From positions 620,001-684,000 of the forward strand of contig CAVXDY010000003.1 in assembly GCA_963760715.1 (NCBI GenBank): 64,000 nucleotides of DNA, written 5' to 3'. The DNA is from CAVXDY01 sp963760715 (lineage in GTDB: Bacteria; Actinomycetota; Thermoleophilia; Miltoncostaeales; Miltoncostaeaceae). The notes beneath the pieces were generated by a model that was not told the DNA's origin, did no database searches, and saw only the letters and a program-made list of their open reading frames with translations. Positions 19,320 to 29,500 of the stretch are shown piece after piece; position 1 is the first letter of the stretch, and each line of letters begins with the position of its first letter. Both the position numbers and the translations under genes were made by a program.

Positions 19320-20422
19320 GCCGCCGCTCCGGGCTCGACGGCGGGGGCGGCCCGCCGCGCCGCGAGGTGCGCGAACTCGACCAGCGCGCGGCGGTAGGGG
19401 GGCAGGCTCTCGATCTCCACGAACTCCTCCGGCCCGTGGTGGCCGGCGCCGCGCGGCCCGAACTCGACCGCGGGCACGCCCACCTCGAGGAAGGCCACCG
19501 CGTCCGACGCGCCGTCGCGCCCCACCGAGGTGGCCGAGGGCTCGTGCCGGCTCGCGGCGGTCAGCAGGGCCAGCACCATGGGGTGGTCCGGCGACACCTC
19601 GGCGGGCGGCCGCTCCAGCAGCACGTCCACCCCGGCGCGGGGATCGAGCGAGCGCACCTGGCGGAGCACCTCGTCGGGGTCCTGCCCGGGCAGGTAGCGC
19701 AGGTCGACGTCCATCCGGCAGGAGTCCGGGACCTTGTTCACGGCGTCGCCGCCCTGGATGCGCCCGAGGTTGATCGACGGGCGCTCGAACAGGGGCGCCG
19801 ACTCGCCGGCGAACGGGAGGGTCTCGATGCGGCGGAAGAGGTCGATCGCCCGCAGGACGGCGTTCTCGCCCAGCCACGGCGTGGAGCCGTGGGCCGCCGT
19901 GCCCGGCACCTCCACGCGCAGGAGCAGCACGCCCTTCGCCTGCACCCCCACCCGCATGTCGGTCGGCTCACCGCACACCACGAAGTCGGCCCTCAGTCCG
20001 TCGCGCACGAGCATCTGGGTACAGTTCTCCCCCGGCTCCGCGCGTTCCTCGTCGGGAACGACGATCAGCTCGACCTGAGCGCCGGCGAGCGAGCCCAGGA
20101 GGTCCGTCGTCGCGAGCATCATCGCCGCGAGGGCCGCCTTCATGTCGTAGGCGCCGCGCCCGAACAGCCGCCCGCCGTCGATGCGGGGCTGGAACTGCTC
20201 CGGGTGACCCGGAACCACGTCGAGATGGCCGTTGAAGATCAGCCGGACGGGCCCGGAGCCGACGCGGGCCACCAGGCACCGGCGACCGCCCGTCTCGATG
20301 CGCTCGACGGCCGCCCCACGAGCCTCCAGCCAGCCCGCGACGAAGTCGGTGGCCAGAGCGATGCCGGAACGGCGGGAGGTGTCGTAGGCGATCAGCCGCT
20401 CGGCGAGCTGGACCTCGTCCAC
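19316..20422 (-). CDS. M20-family metallopeptidase (DapE/ArgE type)
   Basis: This is a zinc-dependent deacylase or peptidase of 368 residues. Metal ligands are visible: His66 and Asp68 in FNGHLDVVPG, the bridging Asp in GRGAYDMKAAL, the catalytic Glu pair in VVPDEERAEPG, and the C-terminal His in GAGHHGPEEF. The lid domain has PGTAAHGSTP. The closest named types are succinyl-diaminopimelate desuccinylase and acetylornithine deacetylase, but substrate cannot be chosen by eye. It leads a run coupled to LCP, ugd and the nucleotidyltransferase. GTG 20422 has a TATTCT hexamer exactly 6 bases upstream, suggesting leaderless transcription. Confidence 0.88.
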   Translation of the reverse strand: MDEVQLAERLIAYDTSRRSGIALATDFVAGWLEARGAAVERIETGGRRCLVARVGSGPVRLIFNGHLDVVPGHPEQFQPRIDGGRLFGRGAYDMKAALAAMMLATTDLLGSLAGAQVELIVVPDEERAEPGENCTQMLVRDGLRADFVVCGEPTDMRVGVQAKGVLLLRVEVPGTAAHGSTPWLGENAVLRAIDLFRRIETLPFAGESAPLFERPSINLGRIQGGDAVNKVPDSCRMDVDLRYLPGQDPDEVLRQVRSLDPRAGVDVLLERPPAEVSPDHPMVLALLTAASRHEPSATSVGRDGASDAVAFLEVGVPAVEFGPRGAGHHGPEEFVEIESLPPYRRALVEFAHLAARRAAPAVEPGAAA

Positions 20423-20428
20423 CGGGGC

Positions 20429-20434
20429 AGAATA
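20429..20434 (-). promoter_or_regulatory. -10 element of a probably leaderless M20 transcript
   Basis: On the minus strand TATTCT is followed by GCCCCG and then the GTG start codon at 20422. A TAnnnT hexamer ending 6-7 bases before a start codon, with no Shine-Dalgarno sequence, is the hallmark of leaderless actinobacterial genes. The upp gene has the same arrangement with the same GCCCCGGTG. Confidence 0.5.
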
Positions 20435-20463
20435 GCCGAGAGCCGGCAGTCGACCGGGAACGC

Positions 20464-20489
20464 GGGGCGGGCCCGAAAGGCCCCGCCCC
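20464..20489. terminator. GC-rich hairpin between M20 and MFS genes
   Basis: The arms GGGGCGGGCC and GGCCCCGCCCC pair over 10 bp with one bulged C and a 5-base loop (CGAAA). It lies about 100 bases beyond the MFS stop (20584) and 42 bases before the M20 start. It is a candidate terminator for the MFS transcript. No U-run follows, as is common at this G+C content. Confidence 0.5.
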
Positions 20490-20583
20490 AGCGGCCGCGA
20501 CGCGCGCTGGGCGGCGGCGGCTCGCCGTCCGGCGCCGCTGGCTCACGGCAGCGCCGGCCGCACGGTGCCGGTGCCGGCCATTC

Positions 20584-21846
20584 CTACAGGTCGAGGGCAG
20601 GATCCCCGACCGGACGCTCGACGCGATCGCCGCCTTCGTCGACCGACCAGCGCCCGGCGTCGATCTCGACGACGGCGTTGCGCAGGCTCCAGACGCCCCA
20701 CAGCGCCAGAAGCGCGGCGCAGCCGAGCAGGGTCGGCTCGATCCCGATGCCCTGGGCCACCAGGCCCGCCAGCGACGATCCGATGGCGATCGGCCCGATC
20801 ACGGCGAGCTGGTAGAGGCCGAGCATGCGCCCCAGGAGGGGCAGGGGCGCGCGCAGCTGGATGGCCGTGTTCGTGGCCGCGAACTGCCAGATCCAGAACG
20901 CGCCGCCGAAGGCCATGCCGAGGAGCCCGACGCCCAGCCAGGGCGTGACCGCGACGACGGCGAGCCCGCCGGAGAAGGCGATCGTGGAGATCGGCAGGGC
21001 GCGGCTGCGCGGCAGCCCGCGGCCGTGGAGGTGCTCCAGCAGCCAGGCCCCCGCGAGCGCGCCGCCGCCCATGGCCCCGAGCAGCAGCCCCAGCCCCTCG
21101 GGCCCCGCGTCGAGGCGGGCGGCGATCACGGGCGCCAGCTCCTGGACGGGCGAGGCCAGGGCCGTGAAGAGCCCCACCCCCAGCAGCAGCCGGCGGGCGG
21201 CCGGGTCGCGCCGCACGTAGTCGATCGCCTGCCGGGTGCTCCCCCGCTCGCGCCCGGCGGCGGGCGGGCGCGGCGGGATGCGCCACAGCACCCACACCAG
21301 CGCCAGGAACGAGACGGCGTTGAGGGCGAAGCACGTCGTGGCGCCGAAGAGCACGAGCACCCCGCCGCCGATGGCCGGGCCCGCCAGGCGGGCCACGTTG
21401 ATCCCCGCGGCGTTGAGGCTCACCGCCTGGGAGAGCCGCGGGGAGGGCACGAGCGTGGGGATGAGGGCCAGCATCGCGGGGAGCCCCAGGGCGAACCCCA
21501 CGCCGACCGCGAAGGTGAGGGTGTAGATCGCCGCCAGATTCGCCCCTCCCGCGAGCGTGATCAGGGCCAGGGTCCCGGCCGCCGCGGCCTGCAGGCCGAA
21601 CGTGGCCATGCCCACGGAGCGGCGGTCGAAGCGGTCGGCGAGCGACCCCCCGTAGGTGGAGAGCAGGAAGGCCGGCGCCCGGGTCACCAGGGCCAGCGCG
21701 CCCACCGCGGCCGGGCTGTCGGTGAGCTCGAAGATCAGCCAGCCGCTGGCCACCACCTGGAGCCAGGAGCCGGCGTTGGAGGCCAGGCTCGCCAGCCACA
21801 CCCGCCGGAAGTCGCGCACGTGCAGGACTGCCGGGATCATGGCCAT
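20584..21846 (-). CDS. MFS transporter (EntS/DHA3-like)
   Basis: This is a 420-residue integral membrane protein with about 12 hydrophobic segments. The N-terminus HVRDFRRVWLASLASNAGSWLQ and the loop STYGGSLADRFDRRSV (the MFS loop 2-3 motif) are typical of the EntS/tetronasin-type major facilitator group, which exports siderophores or drugs. A central cytoplasmic loop (about 185-215) is Arg-rich. The substrate is unknown. The start ATG 21846 is preceded by GATAAT and 6 bases, suggesting a leaderless transcript of its own, and a hairpin follows the stop. Confidence 0.85.
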   Translation of the reverse strand: MAMIPAVLHVRDFRRVWLASLASNAGSWLQVVASGWLIFELTDSPAAVGALALVTRAPAFLLSTYGGSLADRFDRRSVGMATFGLQAAAAGTLALITLAGGANLAAIYTLTFAVGVGFALGLPAMLALIPTLVPSPRLSQAVSLNAAGINVARLAGPAIGGGVLVLFGATTCFALNAVSFLALVWVLWRIPPRPPAAGRERGSTRQAIDYVRRDPAARRLLLGVGLFTALASPVQELAPVIAARLDAGPEGLGLLLGAMGGGALAGAWLLEHLHGRGLPRSRALPISTIAFSGGLAVVAVTPWLGVGLLGMAFGGAFWIWQFAATNTAIQLRAPLPLLGRMLGLYQLAVIGPIAIGSSLAGLVAQGIGIEPTLLGCAALLALWGVWSLRNAVVEIDAGRWSVDEGGDRVERPVGDPALDL

Positions 21847-21852
21847 CCCGCG

Positions 21853-21858
21853 ATTATC
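21853..21858 (-). promoter_or_regulatory. -10 element of a probably leaderless MFS transcript
   Basis: On the minus strand GATAAT (five of six matches to TATAAT) is followed by CGCGGG and the ATG at 21846. No ribosome binding site is visible between them. This suggests that the MFS gene is transcribed separately from the ATP synthase/FKBP genes, which end at 21896. Confidence 0.5.
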
Positions 21859-21895
21859 CCGGCGCCGCGGGGGCCGCGCCTGCCCCGGCCCGCCG

Positions 21896-22270
21896 TCAGT
21901 CGACGGCCAGCAGGTCCACCACGAAGATCAGGGTCTCGCCGGGCGCGATGACACCGCCGGCGCCGTGGTCGCCGTAGGCGAGGTGCGGCGGGATCACCAG
22001 GCGCCGGCGGCCGCCCACGCGCATGCCGGCCACGCCCCGGTCCCAGCCGGCGATGACGCGGCCGCCGCCCAGCGGGAAGGTGAACGGGGCGCCGCGATTC
22101 CACGAGGCGTCGAACTCCTCGCCGGTCGAGAAGGCCGCCCCGGCGTAGTGGACCGACACACCCGACCCCGGCACGGCCTCGGGCCCCTCGCCCACCACGA
22201 GGTCGACGATCTCGAGGTCGGCCGGCGGAGCGCCCTCGGGCGGGTCGATCTCAGGGCGGTCGAGTGCCAT
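21896..22270 (-). CDS. FKBP-type peptidyl-prolyl isomerase
   Basis: This is a 124-residue single-domain FKBP. Family motifs are present: GSGVSVHYAGAAFSTGEEFDAS, the PFTFPLGGGRVIAGWDRGV core, and RRLVIPPHLAYGD, ending in LIFVVDLLAVD. There is no signal peptide, so it is cytoplasmic. ATG 22270 has a run of G residues 7-8 bases upstream; a GTG at 22294 would add eight residues. It follows the ATP synthase epsilon gene by 44 bases and is probably the last gene of that transcript. Confidence 0.93.
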   Translation of the reverse strand: MALDRPEIDPPEGAPPADLEIVDLVVGEGPEAVPGSGVSVHYAGAAFSTGEEFDASWNRGAPFTFPLGGGRVIAGWDRGVAGMRVGGRRRLVIPPHLAYGDHGAGGVIAPGETLIFVVDLLAVD

Positions 22271-22314
22271 GGCGAAGCCCCCCGGGGTCGGCACGGATCG
22301 GATCGGCGCGGAGA

Positions 22315-22794
22315 CTAGCGGCCGGCCACGTTGAGCCGGTTCTCGGCGCGGCGGCGCGCGCTCTCGGCCGCCACCCGGGCCACCTCGTCCTCGCCGGCCG
22401 CGGTGAGCGCCTCCTCGGCCGCCTGCAGGGCGGCCTGGGCCCGCTCGGTGTCGATCTCGTCGGCCCGCTCGGCCTGCTCGACGAGCAGGAGCACCTGGTC
22501 CTCCTCCACCGAGAGGTAGCCCTCCGTGGTGGCGAACACGATCTCGCTGTCGTCCTCCAGCTTGATGCGCGTCTCGCCCATCTTGAGGAACGCGATGAAG
22601 GGCGTGTGCCGGGGCAGGATGCCCACCTCCCCGTCCACGCTCGGGGCGATGACCATGTAGGCGAGATCGTCGAAGACCGCCCCTTCGGGGGTGAGGATGC
22701 GGACGCGGAGGCGCTTGCGCTCCTGGCCGACCCCCCCGGGCCGGCTGCCGCCGCGAGCGGCCGACTCGGTGGTCGATGTCGCTCCGGTGCTCAC
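22315..22794 (-). CDS. atpC: F1 ATP synthase epsilon subunit
   Basis: Epsilon is part of the central stalk and regulates ATP hydrolysis. After about 28 polar residues, the beta-sandwich domain begins (LRVRILTPEGAVFDD, GEVGILPRHTPFIAFLKMG, TEGYLSVEEDQV). A two-helix C-terminal domain rich in Ala/Glu/Arg follows. The N-terminal extension makes it longer (159 residues) than usual. GTG 22794 overlaps the atpD stop by four bases. Confidence 0.95.
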   Translation of the reverse strand: MSTGATSTTESAARGGSRPGGVGQERKRLRVRILTPEGAVFDDLAYMVIAPSVDGEVGILPRHTPFIAFLKMGETRIKLEDDSEIVFATTEGYLSVEEDQVLLLVEQAERADEIDTERAQAALQAAEEALTAAGEDEVARVAAESARRRAENRLNVAGR

Positions 22795-24203
22795 CTCTTG
22801 CTCAGCTCCTCGGCCTTCTCGACGGCCTCGTCGATGCCGCCGACCAGGAAGAACGCCTCCTCGGGGAGGTCGTCGTGCTTGCCCTCGACGATCTCCTTGA
22901 AGCCGCGGATGGTCTCGCTGAGGGGCACGTACTTGCCGGGCCGGCCGGTGAAGGCCTCGGCCACGTGGAACGGCTGGGAGAGGAAGCGCTCGATGCGCCG
23001 CGCGCGCGACACCGAGAGCTTCTGCTCGTCGGTGAGCTCGTCCACGCCCAGGATCGCGATGATGTCCTGGAGGTCCTTGTAGGTCTGGAGGATCTCCTGC
23101 ACGCCCGTCGCCACCTCGTAGTGGTCCGCCCCGACCCCCTCCTTGGAGAGGATGCGGCTGCTGGAGTCGAGCGGGTCGACGGCCGGGTAGATGCCCTTCT
23201 CCGAGATCGCCCGCGAGAGCACCGTGGTGGCGTCGAGGTGCGCGAAGCTGGCGGCGGGCGCCGGGTCGGTGAGGTCGTCGGCGGGGACGTAGATGGCCTG
23301 CACCGACGTGACCGAGCCGTTGCGGGTGGAGGTGATGCGCTCCTGGAGGTCGCCCATCTCGCTCTGCAGGGTGGGCTGGTAGCCCACGGCCGACGGCATC
23401 CGGCCGAGCAGGGCCGACACCTCGGAGCCCGCCTGCACGAAGCGGAAGATGTTGTCGATGAAGAGCAGCACGTCCTGGCCGCCCTCGTCGCGGAAGTACT
23501 CCGCCATCGTGAGGCCGGTCAGTCCCACGCGCAGGCGCGCGCCGGGGGGCTCGTTCATCTGCCCGTAGACGAGCGCGGTCTTGTCGATGACCCCGCTCTC
23601 CTTCATCTCGAGCCAGAGGTCGTTGCCCTCGCGGGTGCGCTCGCCGACGCCGGCGAACACCGACAGGCCGCCGTGCTCCTGGGCGATGTTGTTGATGAGC
23701 TCCTGGATGAGCACCGTCTTCCCCACGCCGGCGCCCCCGAACAGGCCGACCTTGCCGCCCTTCACGTAGGGGGCGAGCAGGTCGACGACCTTGATGCCGG
23801 TCTCGAACAGCTCCTCGGTCGGGTCGAGCTGGTCGAACGCCGGGGCGTGGCGGTGGATGGGCCAGCGCTCGCCGGCCGCCACGTCGGCGCCCTCGTCGAT
23901 CGTCTCGCCCAGCACGTTGAAGATCCGGCCCAGCGTGCGATCGCCCACCGGCACCGAGATCGGGCCGCCGGTGTCGGTGACGGAGGTGCCGCGGGCGAGG
24001 CCGTCCGTGGTGTCGAAGGCCACCGCCCGCACCCGGTCGTCACCCAGGTGCTGCTGCACCTCGGCCACCAGCGGCGCGCCGTCCGTGCCCCGGTCGATCT
24101 CGATGGCGTTGTAGATGCTCGGGAGACCGTCCGGGAAGTGGGCGTCGATGACCACCCCCTTGATCTCGATGATGGTGCCCGTGCTGCGAGCGTCGTCTGC
24201 CAT
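22791..24203 (-). CDS. atpD: F1 ATP synthase beta subunit
   Basis: This is the catalytic subunit of F1. The 470-residue protein carries the P-loop GLFGGAGVGKTVLIQE, the catalytic-site VGERTREGNDLW, LLFIDNIFRFVQAGSEVSALLGRMPSAVGYQPTL-type core (only parts quoted here), and the C-terminal DELTDEQKLSVSRARRIERFLSQPF block. It lies between atpG and atpC in the canonical order, 33 bases after atpG. Confidence 0.98.
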   Translation of the reverse strand: MADDARSTGTIIEIKGVVIDAHFPDGLPSIYNAIEIDRGTDGAPLVAEVQQHLGDDRVRAVAFDTTDGLARGTSVTDTGGPISVPVGDRTLGRIFNVLGETIDEGADVAAGERWPIHRHAPAFDQLDPTEELFETGIKVVDLLAPYVKGGKVGLFGGAGVGKTVLIQELINNIAQEHGGLSVFAGVGERTREGNDLWLEMKESGVIDKTALVYGQMNEPPGARLRVGLTGLTMAEYFRDEGGQDVLLFIDNIFRFVQAGSEVSALLGRMPSAVGYQPTLQSEMGDLQERITSTRNGSVTSVQAIYVPADDLTDPAPAASFAHLDATTVLSRAISEKGIYPAVDPLDSSSRILSKEGVGADHYEVATGVQEILQTYKDLQDIIAILGVDELTDEQKLSVSRARRIERFLSQPFHVAEAFTGRPGKYVPLSETIRGFKEIVEGKHDDLPEEAFFLVGGIDEAVEKAEELSKR

Positions 24204-24236
24204 GTGTCTGGATCTCTCCTCGGGGGACGGTGGTGC

Positions 24237-25139
24237 CTATTGGAGGGCGTCGGCGCCGCCGACGACCTCCAGGATCTCCTGGGTGATGGCGGCCTGGCGG
24301 GCGCGGTTCATGGCCAGCGTCAGGTCGTCGATGAGCTCGCCGGCGTTGTCGGTGGCGTTGTGCATCGCGGCGCGTCGCGCCGCCAGCTCGGCGGCCGCGC
24401 TCTCGAGCAGGGCGCGGTAGATGGTGGTGTCGAGGAAGGTCGGGAGCAGCGCCTTCAGGAAGTCCTCCGGGTCGGGCTCGAAGAGCGCCAGGCCGCGGCT
24501 GGGCGCGGGCGCCTCGTCCTCCTCGCCGTCGTCGTCCGTGTCGAGCACGACGCGCCGCTGCACCGGGAGCAGCTGCTCGGTGGTGACCTTCTGCTCGAGC
24601 ACCGACTTGAAGGCGTTGTAGACGACCACCACCCGGTTGACCTCCCCCTCGCTGTAGCGCCCCACCAGGTGCTCGGTGACCTGCTCGGCGTCGGCGTAGG
24701 TCGGCTGGATGGAGAAGCCCTGAAACGACCGGTCGATCTTCTCGCCGCGGAAGGTGAGCGTGCCGAGGCCCTTCTTGCCGACGGTGGTGAACTCGACCTC
24801 GGAGAAGCCCTCGTCGCGCAGCTCCTGGGCCACCGCGAGGGCCGTCCGCACGATGTTGACGTTGAACGCGCCGGCCAGGCCGCGGTCGCCGGTGATGGCC
24901 ACCACGATGGCCGGGCCGGACGGCTCGCGCTCCTCGAGCAGCGCGATCTTGGCGCTACCGCTCTGGCGGGCCGCCTGGGCCATCAGCCTGCGCATGGCCT
25001 GGGCGTACGGGCGCAGCGCCTCGATCGCCTCCTGCGCGTGGCGCAGCTTGGCCGACGCGACCAGCTCCATGGCGCGCGTGATCTTGCGCGTGTTGCGGAC
25101 CGACTCGATCCGCCGCTTGATGTCCCGGGTGGTGGCCAC
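24237..25139 (-). CDS. atpG: F1 ATP synthase gamma subunit
   Basis: Gamma is the rotating central shaft of F1. The N-terminal helix DIKRRIESVRNTRKITRAMELVAS and the C-terminal helix (AAMHNATDNAGELIDDLTL, NRARQAAITQEILEVVGGA) are the family signatures. A short acidic insertion around residues 195-215 (DTDDDGEEDEAP) interrupts the globular domain, a variable region in actinobacterial gamma subunits. The start is GTG 25139, 12 bases after the atpA stop. Confidence 0.97.
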   Translation of the reverse strand: MATTRDIKRRIESVRNTRKITRAMELVASAKLRHAQEAIEALRPYAQAMRRLMAQAARQSGSAKIALLEEREPSGPAIVVAITGDRGLAGAFNVNIVRTALAVAQELRDEGFSEVEFTTVGKKGLGTLTFRGEKIDRSFQGFSIQPTYADAEQVTEHLVGRYSEGEVNRVVVVYNAFKSVLEQKVTTEQLLPVQRRVVLDTDDDGEEDEAPAPSRGLALFEPDPEDFLKALLPTFLDTTIYRALLESAAAELAARRAAMHNATDNAGELIDDLTLAMNRARQAAITQEILEVVGGADALQ

Positions 25140-25151
25140 GTGCCTCGGTGC

Positions 25152-26744
<1,593 letters not shown>

Positions 26745-26808
26745 CTGGGGGGCGTCACCTTTCTCTGCTCGAGGACGTTCGGGTGGGGACCTCTCGCGAC
26801 GGGGCGGG

Positions 26809-27363
26809 TCACGACGAGACCGCGGCGGCGTCGATGGGTGCTGCCTGCAGCGTGTGGCGCAGCTCGTCGAGGCGGCGACGGAGGGATCCGTCCACCACGG
26901 TGTCGCCGATGCGCAGCACCAGGCCGCCGACGATGTCGGGATCCACCGACTCGGTGAGATCCACGGTGGCGCCGGTCTGGCCCTGGATGCGCTGCACGAT
27001 GCGCTTGCGCAGGTCGTCGGGCATCGGCACGGCCGTGGTCGCCTCCACCTCGAGGCGGTGCTCGGCGCGCGCCACGCGCTCCTCCAGGGCGCGGGCGATC
27101 TCCGGGAGGTCGGCGATGCGGCCTCGGTCGATGAGGACCTGGAGGAAGTTGGCCGTGAGCGGGTGCGCGCCCTCGGTCAGGTCGGCGAGGGTGCCCTTCT
27201 TGGCGCGCATGTCGACCTCGGGGCTCGTGAGCACGGCGCGCAGCTCGGTCGACTCCCGCATCGCCCGGGCGAACGCGGAGACGTCCGCGGCCACGGCGTC
27301 GACGGCGTCCGCCTCGGTCGCCGCCTCGAAGAGGGCCTCGGCGTAGGTGGCCGCGACGCTCAC
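26809..27363 (-). CDS. atpH: F1 ATP synthase delta subunit
   Basis: Delta joins the peripheral stalk to the top of F1. At 184 residues it has bacterial length. The family features are an N-terminal six-helix domain (VAATYAEALFEAA) and a C-terminal segment VDLTESVDPDIVGGLVLRIGDTVVDGSL, which is the characteristic delta/OSCP motif. GTG 27363 overlaps the atpF stop by four bases. Confidence 0.95.
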   Translation of the reverse strand: MSVAATYAEALFEAATEADAVDAVAADVSAFARAMRESTELRAVLTSPEVDMRAKKGTLADLTEGAHPLTANFLQVLIDRGRIADLPEIARALEERVARAEHRLEVEATTAVPMPDDLRKRIVQRIQGQTGATVDLTESVDPDIVGGLVLRIGDTVVDGSLRRRLDELRHTLQAAPIDAAAVSS

Positions 27364-27962
27364 GCCGGCGTGCCACCCCCGTTCGAGGCGCCCCCGCCGT
27401 CGGCGGTCACGACCGACAGGTCGGCCTCGTCGATGGCCTCCTGGATCAGGCGCCGGTGGTCCTCGTCGCTCAGGCTGCGGCGGGACACCTTCTCGGCCGC
27501 CATGAGCGCGAGGCTCACGACGTCGTCGCGCAGGCCGCTGGCCGCGGCCCGGGCCTGTGCCTCCATCTGGGCCTCGGCGTCGGTGAGCACGCGCTCGCGC
27601 TGGGCGTGGGCCTGCGCCACCAGCTCGTGGCCCTGCTTCTCGCCGTCCTTGCGGCCCTCCTCGCGCAGGAGGTCGGCCTCCTTGCGCGCCTCGGCCAGGC
27701 GGACGCGGTAGTCCTCGAGCAGAGCAGCCGCCTCGTCGCGGGCGTGCTCCGACTCCTCGATGCTCGCCGAGATGTCCGCCCGGCGCTTCTCGATCGCGGC
27801 GCCCACCGGGCCGAACACGTACCTCTTCAGGATGAAGAGGGTGATCCCGAAGATCACCAGGGTCCAGACCATCAGACCCGGGCTGGCCTTGAGCAGCGGG
27901 TTGCTGGCCGCGGCCGGGAACGGCAGCAGGTGGGGGAGCAGGCTGGTGCCCATCAGCGACAT
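27360..27962 (-). CDS. atpF: F0 ATP synthase b subunit
   Basis: The b subunit forms the peripheral stalk. One TM helix lies at about residues 28-46 (GLMVWTLVIFGITLFILKRYVFGPV), followed by a long charged amphipathic coiled coil (EKRRADISASIEESEHARDEA and onward). The tail is Gly/Ala-rich. At 200 residues it is slightly long. The gene starts three bases after the atpE stop. Confidence 0.95.
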   Translation of the reverse strand: MSLMGTSLLPHLLPFPAAASNPLLKASPGLMVWTLVIFGITLFILKRYVFGPVGAAIEKRRADISASIEESEHARDEAAALLEDYRVRLAEARKEADLLREEGRKDGEKQGHELVAQAHAQRERVLTDAEAQMEAQARAAASGLRDDVVSLALMAAEKVSRRSLSDEDHRRLIQEAIDEADLSVVTADGGGASNGGGTPA

Positions 27963-27965
27963 CGG

Positions 27966-28211
27966 CTAACCGATGAAGAACGCCACGAAGCCCATGAGGA
28001 GGGCGTAGAAGACGATCGCCTCCGTCAGGGCGAGGCCCAGGAACATCAGCGACATGATCTCCCCGCGGAGCTCGGGCTGGCGCGCCACGGCCTCCACGGT
28101 CTTGCCCATCAGGTAGCCGACGCCGGCGCCCGGGCCGATGGCCCCGAAGCCGGTCGCGAGACCGAGCGCAAGGATCTTTGCCGCATTCTCGACATTGCCC
28201 TCAAGTGGCAT
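27966..28211 (-). CDS. atpE: F0 ATP synthase c subunit
   Basis: This is the ring subunit that carries ions through the membrane. At 81 residues it has two TM helices. The first holds the glycine-packing motif GAIGPGAGVGY, the polar loop is ARQPELRG, and the second helix has the ion-binding Glu in LALTEAIVFYALLMGF. The absence of the Na+-coordinating polar residues next to this Glu indicates H+ coupling (inference). An AGGAGG-type ribosome binding site precedes the ATG at 28211. Confidence 0.97.
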   Translation of the reverse strand: MPLEGNVENAAKILALGLATGFGAIGPGAGVGYLMGKTVEAVARQPELRGEIMSLMFLGLALTEAIVFYALLMGFVAFFIG

Positions 28212-28229
28212 GGAACAACCCTCCTGTCC

Positions 28230-29114
28230 TTAGTGAGACGACTGGACCGCGAAGCCGATGTAGATGCCGCTGAGCATGGCGAAGATGAACGCCTGCAGGC
28301 CGGCGATGAGCACCCATTCGAAGACGTAGAAGAACACGCCGACGGGGATGGCGATGAGCCCGGCGAAGTTGCCGAGCAGGACCACGAACCCGGCGCACAT
28401 GATGATGAGCAGGTGACCGGCGAGCAGGTTGGCGAACAGACGCACGGAAAGGCTGACCAGGCGCAGGACCTGCGACAGGAGCTCCAGGGCGAAGATGAAC
28501 GGCTTGATGACCTTGGGCGCGTCGGGGACCATGGTCTTGAGGTACCCGACGGGGCCGTGGGCGCGCACGCCCTCGTAGTTGAAGGCGATGAACGTGACGA
28601 GCGTCAGCGCGAGGGTGACGTTGATGTTGGCCGTCGCGGCGTAGAGGCTGAGGTCCGGGAGGCCGAACGGGAGGTTCCCGCTCTCGTGCGAGACCGGCAG
28701 CGGGATGAAGCTGATCAGGTTGCTGACCAGCAGGAACATGAACAGCGTCGCGATGAACGGGAAGTAGCGGGAGAAGACCTTCTCGGACAGCGTCGGGCGG
28801 GCGATCTGCTGCTCCGCGAACTCGTAGACGAGCTCCACGACGTTCTGGGCGCGCGTGGGCCGCATCCTCAGGCCGCCCCGGATCACGAAGATGCCGACCC
28901 CGATGCAGATGGCGGCCGCGAGCAGGAGGTAGATGACCGCCTTGTTGATCGAGAGGTCGAGCGGACCCAGCTCGATCGAGATGTAGGGATCCGTCTTGAA
29001 CTCGACGGAGGGGTCGAACTTGTCGGCGGCCGCCGCCGCGAGCGCGGGCAGCGCGAGCATGAGCGTCAGGCCGAGGGTCACGGCCAGGGTCCAGACCCGC
29101 CGGGCATGACTCAC
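28230..29114 (-). CDS. atpB: F0 ATP synthase a subunit
   Basis: The a subunit forms the half-channels for protons against the c ring. At 294 residues it starts with a signal-like hydrophobic leader (WTLAVTLGLTLMLALPALA), then an extracytoplasmic stretch and five or more TM segments. The essential Arg lies in SLSVRLFANLLAGHLL, the defining motif, and the C-terminus VFEWVLIAGLQAFIFAMLSGIYIG is conserved. GTG 29114 overlaps the stop of the preceding gene (GTGA). Confidence 0.97.
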   Translation of the reverse strand: MSHARRVWTLAVTLGLTLMLALPALAAAAADKFDPSVEFKTDPYISIELGPLDLSINKAVIYLLLAAAICIGVGIFVIRGGLRMRPTRAQNVVELVYEFAEQQIARPTLSEKVFSRYFPFIATLFMFLLVSNLISFIPLPVSHESGNLPFGLPDLSLYAATANINVTLALTLVTFIAFNYEGVRAHGPVGYLKTMVPDAPKVIKPFIFALELLSQVLRLVSLSVRLFANLLAGHLLIIMCAGFVVLLGNFAGLIAIPVGVFFYVFEWVLIAGLQAFIFAMLSGIYIGFAVQSSH

Positions 29115-29500
29115 CGGGGCACGTCCTTGCGGGCGTTCTGGTTCATCACGAAGAGCGTGGTCCGCCCGACGAGGTCGCAGGTGAAGGCCACCAGGAACAC
29201 CCCGGCGGCGGCCAGTCCGACGGCCTGGTCGTACTTCAGCGCGATCACGAACAGGATGATCGCCGTGAGCCAGGCGCGGGAGATGAACGAGATGCCCGAC
29301 AGCCCCACGGCCGCGGTGGCCGACGAGTTGAGCGCGACCTTGGCCGTGAAGATCTGAAGGGCCCAGTTGGCGGACCAGAGCGCCACGCCCACGATCCACC
29401 CGTTCAGCGGGCCGCCGGCCAGGAGCACGACGGGGAGGCAGAGGAAGGCTGCGATGAGGCCGGCGCCGGACGCGATGAACGTCAGCGGCCGAGGGTGCAT
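29111..29500 (-). CDS. AtpI-like membrane protein at the head of the ATP synthase operon
   Basis: This is a 129-residue protein with four predicted TM segments (about 7-28, 34-54, 73-92 and 95-113). Sequence identity to named AtpI proteins is not obvious, but size, topology and position directly before atpB match the AtpI/ATP synthase protein I group, which helps c-ring assembly in some bacteria. ATG 29500 is chosen as the first Met before the hydrophobic part; no strong ribosome binding site is seen. A good promoter lies about 140 bases upstream. Confidence 0.75.
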   Translation of the reverse strand: MHPRPLTFIASGAGLIAAFLCLPVVLLAGGPLNGWIVGVALWSANWALQIFTAKVALNSSATAAVGLSGISFISRAWLTAIILFVIALKYDQAVGLAAAGVFLVAFTCDLVGRTTLFVMNQNARKDVPR